NCBI RefSeq assembly: GCF_030816715.1
Contig: NZ_JAUSYH010000001.1
Location: forward strand, 4,588,001-4,652,000
DNA: 64,000 nucleotides
Direction of reading: 5' to 3'
Source of the DNA: Streptomyces achromogenes
GTDB lineage: Bacteria > Actinomycetota > Actinomycetes > Streptomycetales > Streptomycetaceae
The notes under the pieces are model-generated. The model was given only the letters and a program-made list of their open reading frames with translations, was not told the DNA's origin and ran no database searches. This document shows positions 33,644 to 42,028 of the stretch, in pieces; position 1 is the stretch's first letter, and the number at the start of each line of letters is the position of its first letter. The position numbers and the translations under genes are program-made.

Positions 33644-33673
33644 GAAGCCCCGGGGTGAGCGCCCCGGGGCTTC
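33644..33673 (+). terminator. Attenuator terminator before the ThrRS gene
   Basis: GAAGCCCCGGGG and CCCCGGGGCTTC form a perfect 12-bp stem with a 6-nt loop, 17 nt after the leader-peptide stop and 44 nt before the synthetase start. Confidence 0.8.
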
Positions 33674-33717
33674 TGCGTCCCCGGTTCCTCGCCCCGCCCC
33701 GAGCGAGGGAGCCCCCC

Positions 33718-35091
33718 GTGAACGACCACCACCCCGCCTCCGGCCACCACCCCGCCTCCGGCCACCACCCCGCCCCCGGCCACCACCCCGCCCCCGGCCA
33801 CCGCCCCGCCCCGGGCCACCGCCTCGACCCCGGTCACGGACCGGAAGGGGACGGCGCGTGCCCCGACTCGGGTCAGGAGCGGGACCACCGCCGTCTCGGC
33901 CGCGCGCTCGGCCTGTTCGACACCGACCCCCTGATCGGCGCCGGCCTGCCGTACTGGCTGCCGGACGGGGCGATCGTCCGGCACACCCTGGAGGAGTACG
34001 TCCGGGAGACCGAACGGGCCGCCGGCTACCGGCACGTGTACTCGCCGGTCCTCGGCAAACGCGAGCTGTACGAGATCTCCGGCCACTGGGCGCACTACAG
34101 CGAGGACATGTTCCCGCCGATGGAACTGGGCGCCGAGGAGGTCGTCCTACGGCCCAGCCTCTGTCCGCACCATGCGCTCATCTACCGCTCGCGCTCCCGT
34201 AGCTACCGTGAACTGCCCCTGCGTATCGCCGAGTTGGGCGGGATGTACCGTTCCGAGCCGTCCGGGGTGCTGGGCGGCCTGACCCGCGTGCGGGCCATCC
34301 AGCTCAACGACGCGCACGTGTTCTGCACCCTGGAGCAGGCGGTCGACGAGGCCCGCGCGGCGCTCGGCCTGATCGCCCGCGCCTACGCCGACCTGGGCGT
34401 CCGCGCCTCCCGTCACCGGCTCTCGCTGCCCGGCGAGGGCGGCAAGTACGTGGCCGACCCGGAGCTGTGGCGGCGGGCCACCGCGCTGCTCAGGGAGGTC
34501 CTGGACGGCGCCGGCGTCGCCTACGAGGAGGCGGAGGGCGAGGCCGCCTTCTACGGCCCGAAGATCGACGTGCAGATCACCGACCGCGCCGGACGCGAGG
34601 CGACCCTCTCCACCGTGCAGATCGACTTCCACCAACCCGCACGCTTCGACCTGCACTACGTCGGCGCCGACGGGGCGAAGCACCGCCCGGTGATGGTGCA
34701 CCGCAGCGTCGTCGGCAGTGTGGAGCGGGTTGTCGCCCACCTGATCGAGGAGCACGGCGGGGCGTTCCCGGTCTGGCTGGCACCGGTGCAGCTGGTCGTG
34801 CTGCCGGTGTCGGAGGCGCAGCGGGAGGCGGCGGCGGAGCTGGTGGGCCGGGCGTCGGCCGCCGGGTTGCGGGCGGAGCTCGCGGGTCCGGAGCAGGGCA
34901 GCCTCGGCGCGCGGGTGCGGGCGGCGCGGCTCGCGCCGTACCAGGCGGTGATCGGGGAGCGGGAGGCCCGCGCGGAGCGGGCCGCCCTGCGGCTGCGCGA
35001 CGGCCGCCGGCCCGGTGAGCTGACCGTCGGCGACCTGGTCGGGCGGATCGCCGAGCGGGCGGCGGCGCGCGGTACCGCCCTGTGGGAGTGA
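33718..35091 (+). CDS. Threonine--tRNA ligase lacking TGS and editing domains
   Basis: A 457-residue class II synthetase. GTG 33718 follows GAGGGA. Residues 1-50 are His/Pro/Gly repeats (GHHPASGHHPAP units), then the catalytic core (about 60-355): LIGAGLPYWLPDGAIVRHTLEEY, FPPMELGAEEVVLRPSLCPHHALIYRS (Zn Cys), RELPLRIAELGGMYRSEPSGVLGGLTRVRAIQLNDAHVFC, and VMVHRSVVGSVERV. The anticodon domain is C-terminal (about 360-457). Typical ThrRS has a further 240 residues at the N terminus (TGS and Ser-tRNA editing), which are absent. It is likely a second, specialised copy. Roles could be stress, antibiotic resistance or Thr limitation. Confidence 0.9.
   Translation: MNDHHPASGHHPASGHHPAPGHHPAPGHRPAPGHRLDPGHGPEGDGACPDSGQERDHRRLGRALGLFDTDPLIGAGLPYWLPDGAIVRHTLEEYVRETERAAGYRHVYSPVLGKRELYEISGHWAHYSEDMFPPMELGAEEVVLRPSLCPHHALIYRSRSRSYRELPLRIAELGGMYRSEPSGVLGGLTRVRAIQLNDAHVFCTLEQAVDEARAALGLIARAYADLGVRASRHRLSLPGEGGKYVADPELWRRATALLREVLDGAGVAYEEAEGEAAFYGPKIDVQITDRAGREATLSTVQIDFHQPARFDLHYVGADGAKHRPVMVHRSVVGSVERVVAHLIEEHGGAFPVWLAPVQLVVLPVSEAQREAAAELVGRASAAGLRAELAGPEQGSLGARVRAARLAPYQAVIGEREARAERAALRLRDGRRPGELTVGDLVGRIAERAAARGTALWE
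33722..33838 (+). repeat. 18-bp tandem repeats encoding GHHPAx in the ThrRS N terminus
   Basis: About six copies of a CCACCACCCCGCCTCCGG-like unit, in frame, encode GHHPASGHHPAPGHRPAPGH. The length is likely to vary between strains by slippage. Confidence 0.85.
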
Positions 35092-35140
35092 GCGCGCCCG
35101 CATAGGGTCGTGGACGACCGTGGCGCGGAAGGAGTCCCTG

Positions 35141-36175
35141 GTGACCGAGCCGAACAAGGCGACCGAGGCGAACAAGGCGACCGAGGCGAACAAGGCGAAC
35201 GAGGCGAGTGAACTGTCCGAGCAGCCCATTCCCGTGATCATCGACTGCGACACCGGCGTCGACGACGCCCTCGCCCTGCTGTTCGCGGTACGCCATCCCG
35301 GCCTGGACCTGCGGGCGGTGACCTGTGTGGCCGGGAACACCGACGTGGACGGGGTGGTCCGCAACACGCTGACCGTGCTGGAGCACGCGGGCGCGAGGGA
35401 CATCCCGGTCGCCCGGGGCGCCGAGCGGCCGCTGATCGAGCCCGTCCGCACGGCGTCGCACGTGCACGGCCAGGACGGCATGGGCGACCTGGGCCTGCCC
35501 GTCCCCACCCGCCGTCCGGTCGACGTGGACGCGGTGACCCTGCTGCGCCGGGAGATCCTGGCCTCCCCGCGCCCGGTCACCCTCGTCCCCACCGCGCCGC
35601 TGACGAACATCGCCCTGCTGCTGCGCACCCACCCGGAGGTGACCCGCAACATCGAGCGGATCGTTTTCATGGGCGGTGCGGTGACCACGGGGAACGCCAC
35701 GCCGGTCGCGGAGTTCAACGTGTGGCACGACCCGGAGGCCGCGGCGGTCCTGCTGACCGCGGGCGTGCCGATCACGATGTACGGCCTGGACGTCTTCCAG
35801 CGGGTCCTGGTCCCGGCGGCGGACGTGGCGCGGCTGCGGGCGAGCACGGAGCCGCGTCTGAAGCTCGCGGGCGCGCTGCTCGCGCACCGTGACCCGGCGA
35901 GCTCCGGCGACCCCACGCCCACCGGGGGCCTGGGCGACGCGGGCGCGCTCTGCGCGGTGGCCGACCCGGCGGGCCTGACCACCGAGCTCCTCCCGGTCGA
36001 GGTCTCCCTCGCCCCCGGCCCGGCCCGAGGCCAGACGGTCGTCGACCGCAGGCCGCGCCCCGGCGAGTCCGAGATCCATGAGGGCGTACGCGAACAGACC
36101 CTCGTGGATGTGGCGTTGGACGTGGACGTGGAGCGGTACGTGAAGCTGTGGCTGACCGCGGTGGAGGGCGTCTAG
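35141..36175 (+). CDS. Nucleoside hydrolase
   Basis: Hydrolyses the N-glycosidic bond of ribonucleosides for base salvage. Family signatures: PVIIDCDTGVDDALALLFAV (Ca-binding Asp cluster, about residues 31-50), VTCVAGNTDVDGVVRNTL, IVFMGGAVTTGNATPVAEFNVWHDPEAAAVLL (about 173-204) and GDAGALCAVADP. The 344 residues fit the IUNH family. GTG 35141 has AAGGAG 6 nt upstream, favoured over GTG 35120. The first 25 residues are a Lys/Ala/Glu/Asn repeat (NKATEANKATEAN). It follows ThrRS by 49 nt and may be cotranscribed. Confidence 0.92.
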   Translation: MTEPNKATEANKATEANKANEASELSEQPIPVIIDCDTGVDDALALLFAVRHPGLDLRAVTCVAGNTDVDGVVRNTLTVLEHAGARDIPVARGAERPLIEPVRTASHVHGQDGMGDLGLPVPTRRPVDVDAVTLLRREILASPRPVTLVPTAPLTNIALLLRTHPEVTRNIERIVFMGGAVTTGNATPVAEFNVWHDPEAAAVLLTAGVPITMYGLDVFQRVLVPAADVARLRASTEPRLKLAGALLAHRDPASSGDPTPTGGLGDAGALCAVADPAGLTTELLPVEVSLAPGPARGQTVVDRRPRPGESEIHEGVREQTLVDVALDVDVERYVKLWLTAVEGV

Positions 36176-36303
36176 GAACAGCGTCCAGGAACAGCGCGAC
36201 GGCCGTCCGGTCACCCGGTACGGCCGTCCCGTCACCCGGCGCGGGCCGACACCGGCGCCGGGTTTTCACCGACGTCGACGCCAGGCCCGCGCCGGCCTCC
36301 GCG

Positions 36304-37245
36304 TCAGGCGCGCGTGGCCTTGCGGCGCCGCGTGGCGACGACGATCGCCGCGCCGCCCGCCAGCAGCGCAGCCGCGCCGCCCGCGATCAGGGGCGTGTCG
36401 CTGCTCGCGCCGGTCTCCGCGAGGTCGCCGCCGCCGCCGTTGGGCGTGGGGGCGGGCGCGGTGGTCGACTCGGAGGCGGACGGGGTCGGCGAACCGCTGT
36501 CGGAGGGCGACGCGGACGGCGGCGTGGAGTCGCTCCCGGACGGGGTCGACGGCGTGCCGGACGGGGTGCCGGACGCACTGCCCGACGGCGTGGTCGGCGG
36601 GGTGACCGGCGGCTGCTCCGTGACCGTGCAGTCCTTCGTGCCGCCGTTCCAGGCCGCGATCAGCTTGTCCTTGATGACGGGACGGTTCGGCCCCTTGGGC
36701 AGGTCGCCGTGGACGAGGCCGTCCTTCGCGTCGAGCTTGCCGTCGAACTTGACCGCGCCCCGGTAGAGGTCGATCTGGGCGAAACAGCCCGCGTCGGGCA
36801 CGGCGATGTCGAGGCTCTCGGTCTGGCCGGGCTTCACCGTCACGGTGTCGAAGTCGACGAAGACCTGCTCACCGGAGGTACCGAAGCTGGAGCCGTGGGC
36901 GAGGTAGGAGGCCAGGGAGGCGGTGCACGTCGTCGCGTCGCCGGCGGCGCGGACCTTGACGTGGATCTTGCCGTCCTCGGTCGGCTTGAGGTTCTGGTCG
37001 TCGACGCGCACCGAGTCGAAGAAGTGCGTTCCGTCGAGCGAGAACTGGCAGCGGTCGGTCTGGGTCTCGGTGCCCGCGCCCGTCCCCGGCCGGTAGTGGC
37101 CGCCGGACTTCCAGCCGTCGCCGCCGGGAGTCCCGGTGTCCGCGAAGGCGATGGAGGCGGCGGCGACGGAGGCGGCGCACAGGGTGAGCGAAACGGCGCC
37201 CGCCCCCAGCAGGCGGCGCACGGTGACAGTTCTCGCTATGGACAT
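36304..37245 (-). CDS. Cell-wall-anchored LAETG surface protein
   Basis: A 313-residue exported protein: signal peptide about 1-35 (ending SIAFA), an external beta-rich domain (about 36-205, with two likely disulfide Cys pairs and QVFVDFDTVTVKPGQTESLDIAVPDAGC), a Pro/Ser/Thr stalk (about 206-270), sorting motif LAETG (about 281-285), a hydrophobic helix and RRRK tail. LAxTG motifs are recognised by class E sortases of Streptomyces. The function of the displayed domain is unknown. ATG 37245 is preceded by GGGA at 8 nt. Confidence 0.88.
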   Translation of the reverse strand: MSIARTVTVRRLLGAGAVSLTLCAASVAAASIAFADTGTPGGDGWKSGGHYRPGTGAGTETQTDRCQFSLDGTHFFDSVRVDDQNLKPTEDGKIHVKVRAAGDATTCTASLASYLAHGSSFGTSGEQVFVDFDTVTVKPGQTESLDIAVPDAGCFAQIDLYRGAVKFDGKLDAKDGLVHGDLPKGPNRPVIKDKLIAAWNGGTKDCTVTEQPPVTPPTTPSGSASGTPSGTPSTPSGSDSTPPSASPSDSGSPTPSASESTTAPAPTPNGGGGDLAETGASSDTPLIAGGAAALLAGGAAIVVATRRRKATRA

Positions 37246-37618
37246 AGGGATCCCGTTCTTGGCGAGTCGCCGGGGCTGACCGGTCGGATCAGAAGACGGC
37301 ATCAGCCCGAGGCGTCAGAAGAGCAGCGGAGCGGCAGAGCAGAAGAGCAGCGGAGCAGAAGAACAACAGCGGAGAGAAAGGACAGCGGAGAAGAGCGGCG
37401 GAGAGGATTGCCGGGCTCATCGGTCACGGCTGCCACGAAGGCCACACGTGTCACAGAGGCCACAGCGTGTGTCCATCGTCGTGTGCATGCCGGATGCCTG
37501 TCAACCTGCGTCAAACCTTGGGGAGTTCAAGTTTCCGCCACATGTTCCCCATGTACGGAATGATCTGTTCCGAAGAGTCCGACGTTCACTTTTCGGGCAC
37601 AGTGGACAGACTGCGTGC
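37246..37618. other. Divergent gene-free region with A/G-rich degenerate repeats
   Basis: 373 bp between the LAETG protein and GH13 genes. 37315-37405 is made of imperfect GCAGAAGAGCAGCGGA-like repeats, unusually purine-rich for this genome. CAGACT ends 6 nt before the GH13 ATG and may be its -10 box (leaderless). No RNA gene is seen. Confidence 0.5.
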
Positions 37619-39265
37619 ATGACCGATTTCTCCCCCCACCGCCCCGACTGGTGGCGTCAGGCCGTCGTCTACCAGGTCTATCCGCGCAGCTTCGCCGACG
37701 CCGACGGGGACGGCCTCGGGGACCTGCGGGGCGTCACCGGCCGGCTCCCCCATCTCGCCGCCCTCGGCGTGGACGCCCTCTGGCTCTCCCCGTTCTATCC
37801 GTCCGAGCTCGCCGACGGCGGCTACGACGTCGCCGACCACCGGGACGTCGACCCGCGCCTGGGCTCCCTGGCCGACTTCGACGCCCTCGTCGCCGAGGCC
37901 CACCGGCTCGGCCTGAAGGTGATCGTCGACCTCGTGCCGAACCACACCTCCCACCGGCACCCCTGGTTCCGGGAGGCCCTGGCCGCCGGCCCCGGCGCCC
38001 CCGCCCGCGACCGCTACGTGTTCCGCGACGGCCGCGGCCCGGGCGGCGAACTGCCGCCCACCGACTGGCAGTCCGTGTTCGGCGGCAGCGCGTGGCAGCG
38101 CGTCCCCGACGGCCAGTGGTACCTCCACCTCTTCGCCCGTGAGCAGCCCGACCTGAACTGGGACCGCGAGGAGGTCCGCGAGGACTTCCGCACCACGCTG
38201 CGCTTCTGGTCGGACCGGGGCGTCGACGGCTTCCGCGTCGACGTGGCCCACGCCCTCGCCAAGGACCTCGCCGAGCCCCTGCGCGACCTGGGCGCGCCCG
38301 AGCTCAGCGGCGACGCCGGCCTCGCCCGGCTGGCTCCGGGCACCCACCCCTTCTTCGATCGCGACGAGGTCCACGAGATCTACCGCGACTGGCGTCGTGT
38401 CCTCGACGCGTACACCCCGCCGCGCACGGCCGTCGCCGAGGCGTGGGTCCCGGGCGACCGCCGTGCCCTGTACGCCCGTCCGGACGAACTCGACCAGGCG
38501 TTCAACTTCGAGTACCTGCAGGCCGGCTGGGACGCGGAGGAGATCCGCGCGGTCGTCATGGACTCGCTCGCCGCCGCCCGGGCCGTCGGCGCCTCGGCCA
38601 CCTGGGTGCTGTCCAACCACGACGTCGTGCGCCACGCCTCCCGCCTCATGCTCGCGCCGGGCACGGACCACGACGCCTGGCTGCTGTCCGGCGGCCGCTC
38701 CCCACGCGTCGACGAGCGGGCAGGGCTGCGCCGGGCCCGGGCGGCGACGCTGCTGATGCTGGCGCTGCCCGGATCGTCGTATCTCTACCAGGGGGAGGAG
38801 CTGGGCCTGCCCGAGGTGGCCGACCTGCCCACGGAGGTCCTCCAGGACCCGGTGTGGGAGCAGACCGGCCGGGCCCGCAAGGGGCGCGACGGCTGCCGGG
38901 TGCCGTTGCCGTGGACGACGACGGGTCCGTCGTACGGCTTCGGCGCGTCCGGCGCGTGGCTGCCGCAGCCGCCGTCCTTCGCGCATCACTCGGTGGAGGC
39001 GCAGGACGGCGTGGCGGGCTCCACTCTGGAGCTCTACCGCACGGCGCTGCGCCTGCGCCGCAAGCTGCTGGAGGGCGAAGAGCTCGGCTGGGCGCGGGAG
39101 ACCCCGCCGGGCGTGCTGTCCTTCACCCGCCGCGACGGCTGGCGTTGCGTGGCCAACCTGTCGGACGCGCCCGTGCCGCTGCCGCCGGGGGAGGTGCTGC
39201 TGAGCAGCACGCCCCTGTCCGGCGACGGCCGGCTGGGCCCGGACACGACGGTCTGGCTTGCCTAG
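37619..39265 (+). CDS. Glycoside hydrolase family 13 alpha-glucosidase
   Basis: Cleaves alpha-glucosidic bonds of oligosaccharides. A 548-residue cytosolic enzyme (no signal peptide) with the four GH13 regions: DLVPNHTS (about 103-110), GFRVDVAHAL (nucleophile Asp, about 204), VAEAWV (acid/base Glu, about 272) and VLSNHDVVRH (Asp, about 335). Region VYQVYPRSFADADGDGLGDLRGV places it near oligo-1,6-glucosidase/alpha-glucosidases of maltooligosaccharide use. Transport genes are not adjacent. ATG 37619 fits the family start. Confidence 0.93.
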   Translation: MTDFSPHRPDWWRQAVVYQVYPRSFADADGDGLGDLRGVTGRLPHLAALGVDALWLSPFYPSELADGGYDVADHRDVDPRLGSLADFDALVAEAHRLGLKVIVDLVPNHTSHRHPWFREALAAGPGAPARDRYVFRDGRGPGGELPPTDWQSVFGGSAWQRVPDGQWYLHLFAREQPDLNWDREEVREDFRTTLRFWSDRGVDGFRVDVAHALAKDLAEPLRDLGAPELSGDAGLARLAPGTHPFFDRDEVHEIYRDWRRVLDAYTPPRTAVAEAWVPGDRRALYARPDELDQAFNFEYLQAGWDAEEIRAVVMDSLAAARAVGASATWVLSNHDVVRHASRLMLAPGTDHDAWLLSGGRSPRVDERAGLRRARAATLLMLALPGSSYLYQGEELGLPEVADLPTEVLQDPVWEQTGRARKGRDGCRVPLPWTTTGPSYGFGASGAWLPQPPSFAHHSVEAQDGVAGSTLELYRTALRLRRKLLEGEELGWARETPPGVLSFTRRDGWRCVANLSDAPVPLPPGEVLLSSTPLSGDGRLGPDTTVWLA

Positions 39266-39365
39266 GGCGTCTTTCAGAAGCCCCGGCTGCCCGGCGACGC
39301 CTGGCACGCACGCTCGCCTCGGCCGCCCTGACGGCGTGGGCCGCCGGCCCACGCCGCCGGCGCGG

Positions 39366-40199
39366 CTACTGGCTGGTGCCGGGCTGGCCGGCGGGTTGGC
39401 CGTTGCCGGGTTGGCCGTTGCCAGGCTGGCCGTTTCCGGGTTGGCCGTTTCCGGGCTGGGGGTTGCCGTTCACGACGCCACTGAGGTCCAGCGGGGTGGA
39501 GGTGGCGGTCGGGGGCGGATTGAGGACGACCATGGGCTGGCCGGCCGGCGGGACCGGAGGGGTCATGTCCGACTGGGGCAGCTTGGGCGGCGTGGTCTGG
39601 TTGAACAGCGTGGTGTCGAAGTCGACCAGACCGGTCTTCTCCATCACCGTGATGTGGTCCAGCACCGTGTCGTTGGCCTGGTCGGCGAGGGCGCGGACGA
39701 GCGTGTTCTTCGTCGTCGACCGGATCTTGGCGATCGTGTTGAAGATCGAACCGTGCGTCATGCGCAGGATGTTGGCGAAGTCGGTGTCGAACTGCTTGCC
39801 GCTCTCCGCCTTCAGCTGGGTGACGAAGCCCTCCTGCTGCGGGCTGGCCACGTTGGGCAGCTGGATGTTCAGCATCGGCGCGATCTTGCGGCAGCTGGTG
39901 TCCAGCGCGCCGTGACCGTCGATCAGGTGGTTGCTGGCGGTGCGGATGGCCGGGGTCTGGCTCTTCTGGAGCCCGAGCTGGCCCAGTGGGTACTCCCACA
40001 GTCCGGCGGCCCGGACCTTCACCACGAAGTCTCTGTCGCCCTCGGTCAACGGTCCCCACTGCGTGTTGGCGATGATCCGGTCACCCGAGGTCGACACGGT
40101 GTCCAGGCCGAGCATCGACGGGTACGCGAGGGCGCTGAGGGTCAGGGTGAGCGCGCCCCCCACGAAAATAGTTCCCATCATGTTGCGCGAAAGTGCCAC
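39366..40199 (-). CDS. DUF4142 domain exported protein
   Basis: A 277-residue protein. GTG 40199 has AGGAGG 5 nt upstream. N-terminal signal or anchor (about 7-30: MGTIFVGGALTLTLSALAYP), a helical ferritin-like DUF4142 domain (about 45-210: WGPLTEGDRDFVVKVRAAGLWEYPLGQLGLQ, TQLKAESGKQFDTDFANILRMTHGS), then a low-complexity tail of GNGQP repeats (about 245-270). The family is predicted to be extracytoplasmic, with unknown role. An ORF continues to 41234 because of overlapping GC bias, and its extension has no protein-like character. Confidence 0.87.
   Translation of the reverse strand: MALSRNMMGTIFVGGALTLTLSALAYPSMLGLDTVSTSGDRIIANTQWGPLTEGDRDFVVKVRAAGLWEYPLGQLGLQKSQTPAIRTASNHLIDGHGALDTSCRKIAPMLNIQLPNVASPQQEGFVTQLKAESGKQFDTDFANILRMTHGSIFNTIAKIRSTTKNTLVRALADQANDTVLDHITVMEKTGLVDFDTTLFNQTTPPKLPQSDMTPPVPPAGQPMVVLNPPPTATSTPLDLSGVVNGNPQPGNGQPGNGQPGNGQPGNGQPAGQPGTSQ
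39396..39462 (-). repeat. 15-bp tandem repeats encoding GNGQP
   Basis: About four copies of a TTGCCGTTGCCGGGC-like unit in the 3' end of the DUF4142 gene encode GNGQP repeats, typical of slippage in a disordered tail. Confidence 0.8.
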
Positions 40200-40382
40200 C
40201 GTTCCTCCTGCCCGTCGGGGAATCCGCCGTCGTGTCGTCGCCCGGTGGGGACCCGGACGTAGAGAAGTACGCACGCGGTGCCGTTCGGACTCATCCGGTC
40301 CGCCAGAAAGTTGATGGACCGTGCACAGGGCGAGCGAGTAAGTTCCCAAAAGGAACTCACCGGATCGAGAGGGGACCCTGCC

Positions 40383-41051
40383 GTGCAGCAGACCTGGACC
40401 GCCGTCGACGCCTACTTCAACGACCTGCTGGTGGAGGAGGACGACGCCTTGCGCGCGGCCGGGGAAGGCAGTGAGGCCGCCGGTCTGCCGCCCCATCAGG
40501 TGGCGCCGAACCAGGGCAAGCTGCTGCACCTGATCGCCCGCCTCCGGGGCGCCCGCACGATCCTGGAGATCGGCACCCTCGGCGGCTACAGCACCCTCTG
40601 GCTCGCCCGCGCCCTGCCCGAGGACGGCCGTCTGGTGACGCTGGAGTCGGACGAACGGCACGCGCGAACGGCGGCGGCGAACATCGCGAGGGCGGGATGC
40701 GGGGGCGTGGTGGACCTGCGGGTGGGCAAGGCGTCGGACACGCTGCCGCTCCTCGCGGCGGAGCTCGGCGACGAGGGGTTCGACCTGGTCTTCATCGACG
40801 CGGACAAGCCGTCCAACCCGCTCTACCTGGAGTGGGCGCTGCGACTGACCCGCCCCGGCAGCGTCATCGTCGGCGACAACGTGGTGCGCGAGGGCGCGGT
40901 GACGGACGCGGCGAGCAGCGACCCGCGCGTCCAGGGTGTCCGCACCTTTACCGAACTGATCTCGCGGCACCCGAAGTTGACGGCCACCGCGGTGCAGACG
41001 GTGGGCGAGAAGGGGTACGACGGTTTCGTGCTGGCACTGGTGACGGACTGA
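40383..41051 (+). CDS. SAM-dependent O-methyltransferase (CCoAOMT-like)
   Basis: A 222-residue class I methyltransferase of the catechol/caffeoyl-CoA O-methyltransferase type. It starts at GTG 40383 (QQTWTAVDAYFNDLLV), with GAGGGGA about 9 nt upstream. SAM motif ILEIGTLGGYSTLWLARALP (about 60-80), metal-binding DADKPSN (about 139) and VGDNVVREGAV (about 163-173) with Asp-Asn ligands. Divalent metal-dependent methylation of a catechol-type hydroxyl is likely. Natural substrate is unknown. The gene lies 154 bp before the MOSC protein gene and probably precedes it in an operon. Confidence 0.9.
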   Translation: MQQTWTAVDAYFNDLLVEEDDALRAAGEGSEAAGLPPHQVAPNQGKLLHLIARLRGARTILEIGTLGGYSTLWLARALPEDGRLVTLESDERHARTAAANIARAGCGGVVDLRVGKASDTLPLLAAELGDEGFDLVFIDADKPSNPLYLEWALRLTRPGSVIVGDNVVREGAVTDAASSDPRVQGVRTFTELISRHPKLTATAVQTVGEKGYDGFVLALVTD

Positions 41052-41060
41052 GACGCGACG

Positions 41061-41205
41061 GGACACGGAGGGCGGGGACATGGGGAGCGGGGACACGGAG
41101 GGCGGGGACATGGGGAGCGGGGACACGGAGGGCGGGGACATGGGGAGCGGGGACATGGAGGGCGGGGACATGGGGAGCGGGGACATGGAGGGCGGGGACA
41201 TGGGG
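41061..41205 (+). repeat. 30-bp tandem repeat at the start of the MOSC gene
   Basis: 4.8 copies of a unit starting GGACACGGAGGGCGGGGACA (41061, 41091, 41121, 41151, 41181). Each copy carries an in-frame ATG behind GGGGAC at 41080, 41110, 41140, 41170 and 41200, in phase with the MOSC frame, so several start sites are stacked. If translated, each adds MGSGDTEGGD. Confidence 0.85.
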
Positions 41206-41919
41206 ATGAGCACCGTACGGCTGACGGAGATCACGTACTACCCGGTGAAGGGCTGCGCGGGGACGTCGCTCACCGAGGCGACGCTGACGTCGACCGGTCT
41301 GCCGCACGACCGCGCCTACGCGATCGCCGACGAGAAGGGCGAGCTGCGCTGGCAGTGGGGGGACCCCCGGATGGCGCTGATCTCCCCGGAGTCGAGCGAC
41401 GGCGAGGTGACGCTGCGCGCCCCGGGCCGGGACCCGGTGCGGGCCGACAGTCCGAACGTGCACGCCTGGCTCACGGAGTTCCTGGGCGTCCCGAGCACCC
41501 TCGTCCCGTCGCCGGCGGGCAACGCCCACCGTCTGCACGTCGTCTCGCGCGCCAGCCTGGACGCCCTGAACCGCCGCCTCGCCGCCCGGGGAGCCGCCCC
41601 GCTGCCGATGAACCGCTTCCGCCCCAACCTCGTCGTGGACGGCTGGGACGACCCCCACACCGAGGACCGCGCCGCCCGCCTCGCCGTCGCCGGCACGGAA
41701 CTGGCCTTCACCGAGGACACGATCCGCTGCGCCATCACCATGGTCGACCAGCGCACCGGCCGCCGCGCCGGTCCGGAACCCCTGCGCACCCTGGGGGACT
41801 ACCGCCGGGCGGACGCCGGCGGCATCGCCTTCGGCGCCTACTTCCAGGTCCGTCGGCCGGGGAGGATAGCGGTGGGCGACGAGGTGGCGGTGCGTTCCGG
41901 GCCGGCCGTCGGACCCTGA
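41206..41919 (+). CDS. MOSC-domain molybdenum-cofactor protein
   Basis: A 237-residue protein with an N-terminal MOSC beta-barrel domain (RLTEITYYPVKGCAGTSL, then DRAYAIADEKGELRW) and a C-terminal MOSC domain (RFRPNLVVDGWDDP, IRCAITMVDQRTG, where the Cys is the likely cofactor ligand). Family members bind molybdenum cofactor and carry out reductive detoxification (mARC/YcbX-like) with a redox partner. ATG 41206 is the natural family start, but upstream in-frame ATGs in the tandem repeat could extend it by ten-residue units. It follows the O-methyltransferase in the same direction. Confidence 0.88.
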   Translation: MSTVRLTEITYYPVKGCAGTSLTEATLTSTGLPHDRAYAIADEKGELRWQWGDPRMALISPESSDGEVTLRAPGRDPVRADSPNVHAWLTEFLGVPSTLVPSPAGNAHRLHVVSRASLDALNRRLAARGAAPLPMNRFRPNLVVDGWDDPHTEDRAARLAVAGTELAFTEDTIRCAITMVDQRTGRRAGPEPLRTLGDYRRADAGGIAFGAYFQVRRPGRIAVGDEVAVRSGPAVGP

Positions 41920-42028
41920 CCCGAGCGCATCCGGGACGCCGCTGACGTCACGTACCCGGGGATGCCTGGAACGCGGCGGAAGCCCCGTACGCGGCGGACG
42001 CCCCGTACGCCCGGGGCACCCGGACTTC

